Shown piece by piece: positions 7,201 through 7,550 of a DNA stretch of 7,550 bases. Every line of letters starts with the position of its first letter. Position 1 is the first letter of the stretch. The stretch comes from Gammaproteobacteria bacterium CG22_combo_CG10-13_8_21_14_all_40_8 (GTDB taxonomy: Bacteria > Pseudomonadota > Gammaproteobacteria > Enterobacterales > GCA-002770795): contig PCTP01000134.1 of assembly GCA_002770795.1 (NCBI GenBank), forward strand, positions 2,568 through 10,117, read 5' to 3'. A model generated the notes under the pieces. It had not been told where the DNA came from, did not search any database, and saw only the letters and a program-made list of their open reading frames with translations. Both the position numbers and the translations under genes were made by a program.

Positions 7201-7550
7201 TACCCAAGGAACATTTAGGCACCATATTTTTACCCTTTGAGCAATTAGAATTATCCACCACAAGGGAATATATGGGGAGCGGCTTAGGATTAGCCATTAC
7301 CAGTTTATTAGTAGAGCTCCATGCTTCTGAACTAAAAGTGGACTCTGCGGTTAATGTAGGCTCACGCTTTTATTTTTGTTTAGATAAAGCAGAGGGTGCT
7401 AAAATCATCAATAGGAAGCCCCAGGAGGATTTTCCACTGATTGATAGCATTCAATCAGTCCACTTACCTGTTAATGAGACAGCGGTTTTTAATAACCAGC
7501 CTCAAACGGGTCCATTAATTATTGTTGCAGATGATGAAGCGCTTAACCGT
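4245..7550 (+). CDS. Hybrid sensor histidine kinase with double periplasmic propeller and Y_Y_Y domain, C-terminus cut by window edge
   Basis: The frame is open from the TAA at 4230 to the right edge, 1102 visible residues. With TTG 4245 as start, residues 1-22 form a signal peptide ending FVLA, cleaved before EDS. Residues about 23-670 hold 14 propeller repeats of about 45 residues with the LWIAT/G-L-Y pattern (the first at 57-61, the last near 651), fitting two seven-bladed propellers. A Y_Y_Y domain follows (about 675-782, with YYRYRLVG and NDGFWS), then a membrane helix (785-804). HisKA carries the phospho-acceptor His835 in SHELRTPL. HATPase_c has the N box NLVGNAIKFT (950-959), DTGIGIP (981-987), FLPFEQ and GSGLGLA (1011-1017). 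The last residues, IIVADDEALNR (1092-1102), open a receiver domain with the acidic pair Asp1096/Asp1097. The protein should sense a periplasmic ligand and pass phosphate to its own receiver. Relatives with this layout often sense oligosaccharides; the ligand here is unknown. The start is uncertain: TTG 4254 also leaves a signal peptide, whereas ATG 4284 would destroy it. Confidence 0.93.
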   Translation, partial: MNNLYLRVIFLLIMALPNFVLAEDSAVQSLSFAPMSSLNSKMPDSISGIVQDKTGYLWIATFNGLYRYDGRNYKSFKHDPRDNNSLSDNLVISIHLLPNGSLLLATAHGGIVSFNPKTETFDSLQLVGIDFNSVKVQSLLVDGDNYWIGTFQGLMKYNTQTQQITRYIHNPLDEFALPGRLVNSVIRDKSDQLWVGTDSGLAILNTNTDEFTQFPLEDKATFSEQITTLYLDTDGSVWVGTEQQGLFHITGAGSRIEQVKFEVGKLWVREILRLKSGELWVATDNGVYVVPAFGNPPIHYQNNSGDPLSLGDDDVWTIYQDESDLVIIGTTKGLYKSAPDLANFRRMLHGPLSINSLSNNYITGIAENKDGQVLFSTLSGLDVFSPVQNQIRRVALPLTRTEFSNRLQSILVDNIGRVWLGDSNGHILILDNNYRLLQTLPMAAELSGVSNKVLFIHQTSSGDIWIGSERKLIRIASGTFSIARSFEISGGHILEHAASIDMVEDSEGFLWFATRGAGLIKYNPKTDQGQRFYHQSDQPSSLTQDTLNNLYIDAEQSLWIASTNGLNRLTKDQTHTFKPTFETWLENDGLSDADIRGIRQDALGWLWLSTGSGLSRINLQTKKIENFSEEDGLQNSSFSPRVVLASHQGDFYFGSNLGVSVISPENFKRNLFLPKLAIVEISIRQGPWQITSLARSTLEHDHNDVQFKIAAFDFHQPYSNYYRYRLVGNDLNWSDNQTSNLISYTNLSSGYYRLEVQGTNNDGFWSKDTATYSFSITPPWWGSQLSYALYFLIFISFVYWLYLNHKQSLRKERAIAEHLRRNDKLKDEFLAVISHELRTPLTGIIGISEAMMAGSSGALNDRTQKGLGLIVNSGKRLASLVNEILDFKKLTHKKLKIQLDNVDLRSAVQVVSATCQPLIENKPINLRVEIADDIPNVYADSNRLLQILYNLVGNAIKFTVEGTVTIRATNKENQVEVMIEDTGIGIPKEHLGTIFLPFEQLELSTTREYMGSGLGLAITSLLVELHASELKVDSAVNVGSRFYFCLDKAEGAKIINRKPQEDFPLIDSIQSVHLPVNETAVFNNQPQTGPLIIVADDEALNR

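Overview
The window looks like chromosomal DNA of a marine gammaproteobacterium, probably of the Alteromonadales (Alteromonas, Glaciecola or Shewanella-like). This is inferred from the moderately AT-rich composition, the close protein resemblance of TrmB, MutY and YggX to the enterobacterial proteins, and the order trmB / mutY / yggX / tRNA-Phe. No database search was possible, so the genus is a guess.

Layout. Positions 1-622 (minus strand) hold trmB, the tRNA guanine-N7 methyltransferase; its C-terminus lies beyond the left edge. A divergent intergenic region of about 160 bp (623-780) has a plausible promoter for each side. A tight plus-strand cluster follows: an SLC13/ArsB-type permease with two central RCK_C (TrkA_C) domains (781-2610), mutY (2623-3669) and yggX (3662-3937). 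The gaps are 12 bp and then an 8-bp overlap, so the three genes are probably co-transcribed. A complete tRNA-Phe(GAA) with its own near-consensus sigma-70 promoter sits at 3963-4081. After about 160 bp of AT-rich spacer, one uninterrupted reading frame runs to the right edge (about 4245-7550). It encodes a very large hybrid sensor histidine kinase: signal peptide, 14 propeller repeats, Y_Y_Y domain, one membrane helix, HisKA, HATPase_c and the first residues of a receiver domain.

Function. MutY (removal of adenine opposite 8-oxoguanine) and YggX (protection of Fe-S clusters, Fe(II) trafficking) are both oxidative-damage functions and form a conserved pair. TrmB and tRNA-Phe belong to the translation core. 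The permease and the hybrid kinase are the variable parts. The kinase is built like the large periplasmic-propeller sensors that in other bacteria detect oligosaccharides or other extracellular ligands; its ligand cannot be read from this window.

I see no CRISPR array, insertion sequence, integrase or clearly new system. The most interesting items are the incomplete hybrid kinase with its unusual start region, a 3 x 9-bp tandem repeat inside a membrane helix of the permease, and the placement of that permease directly ahead of mutY.
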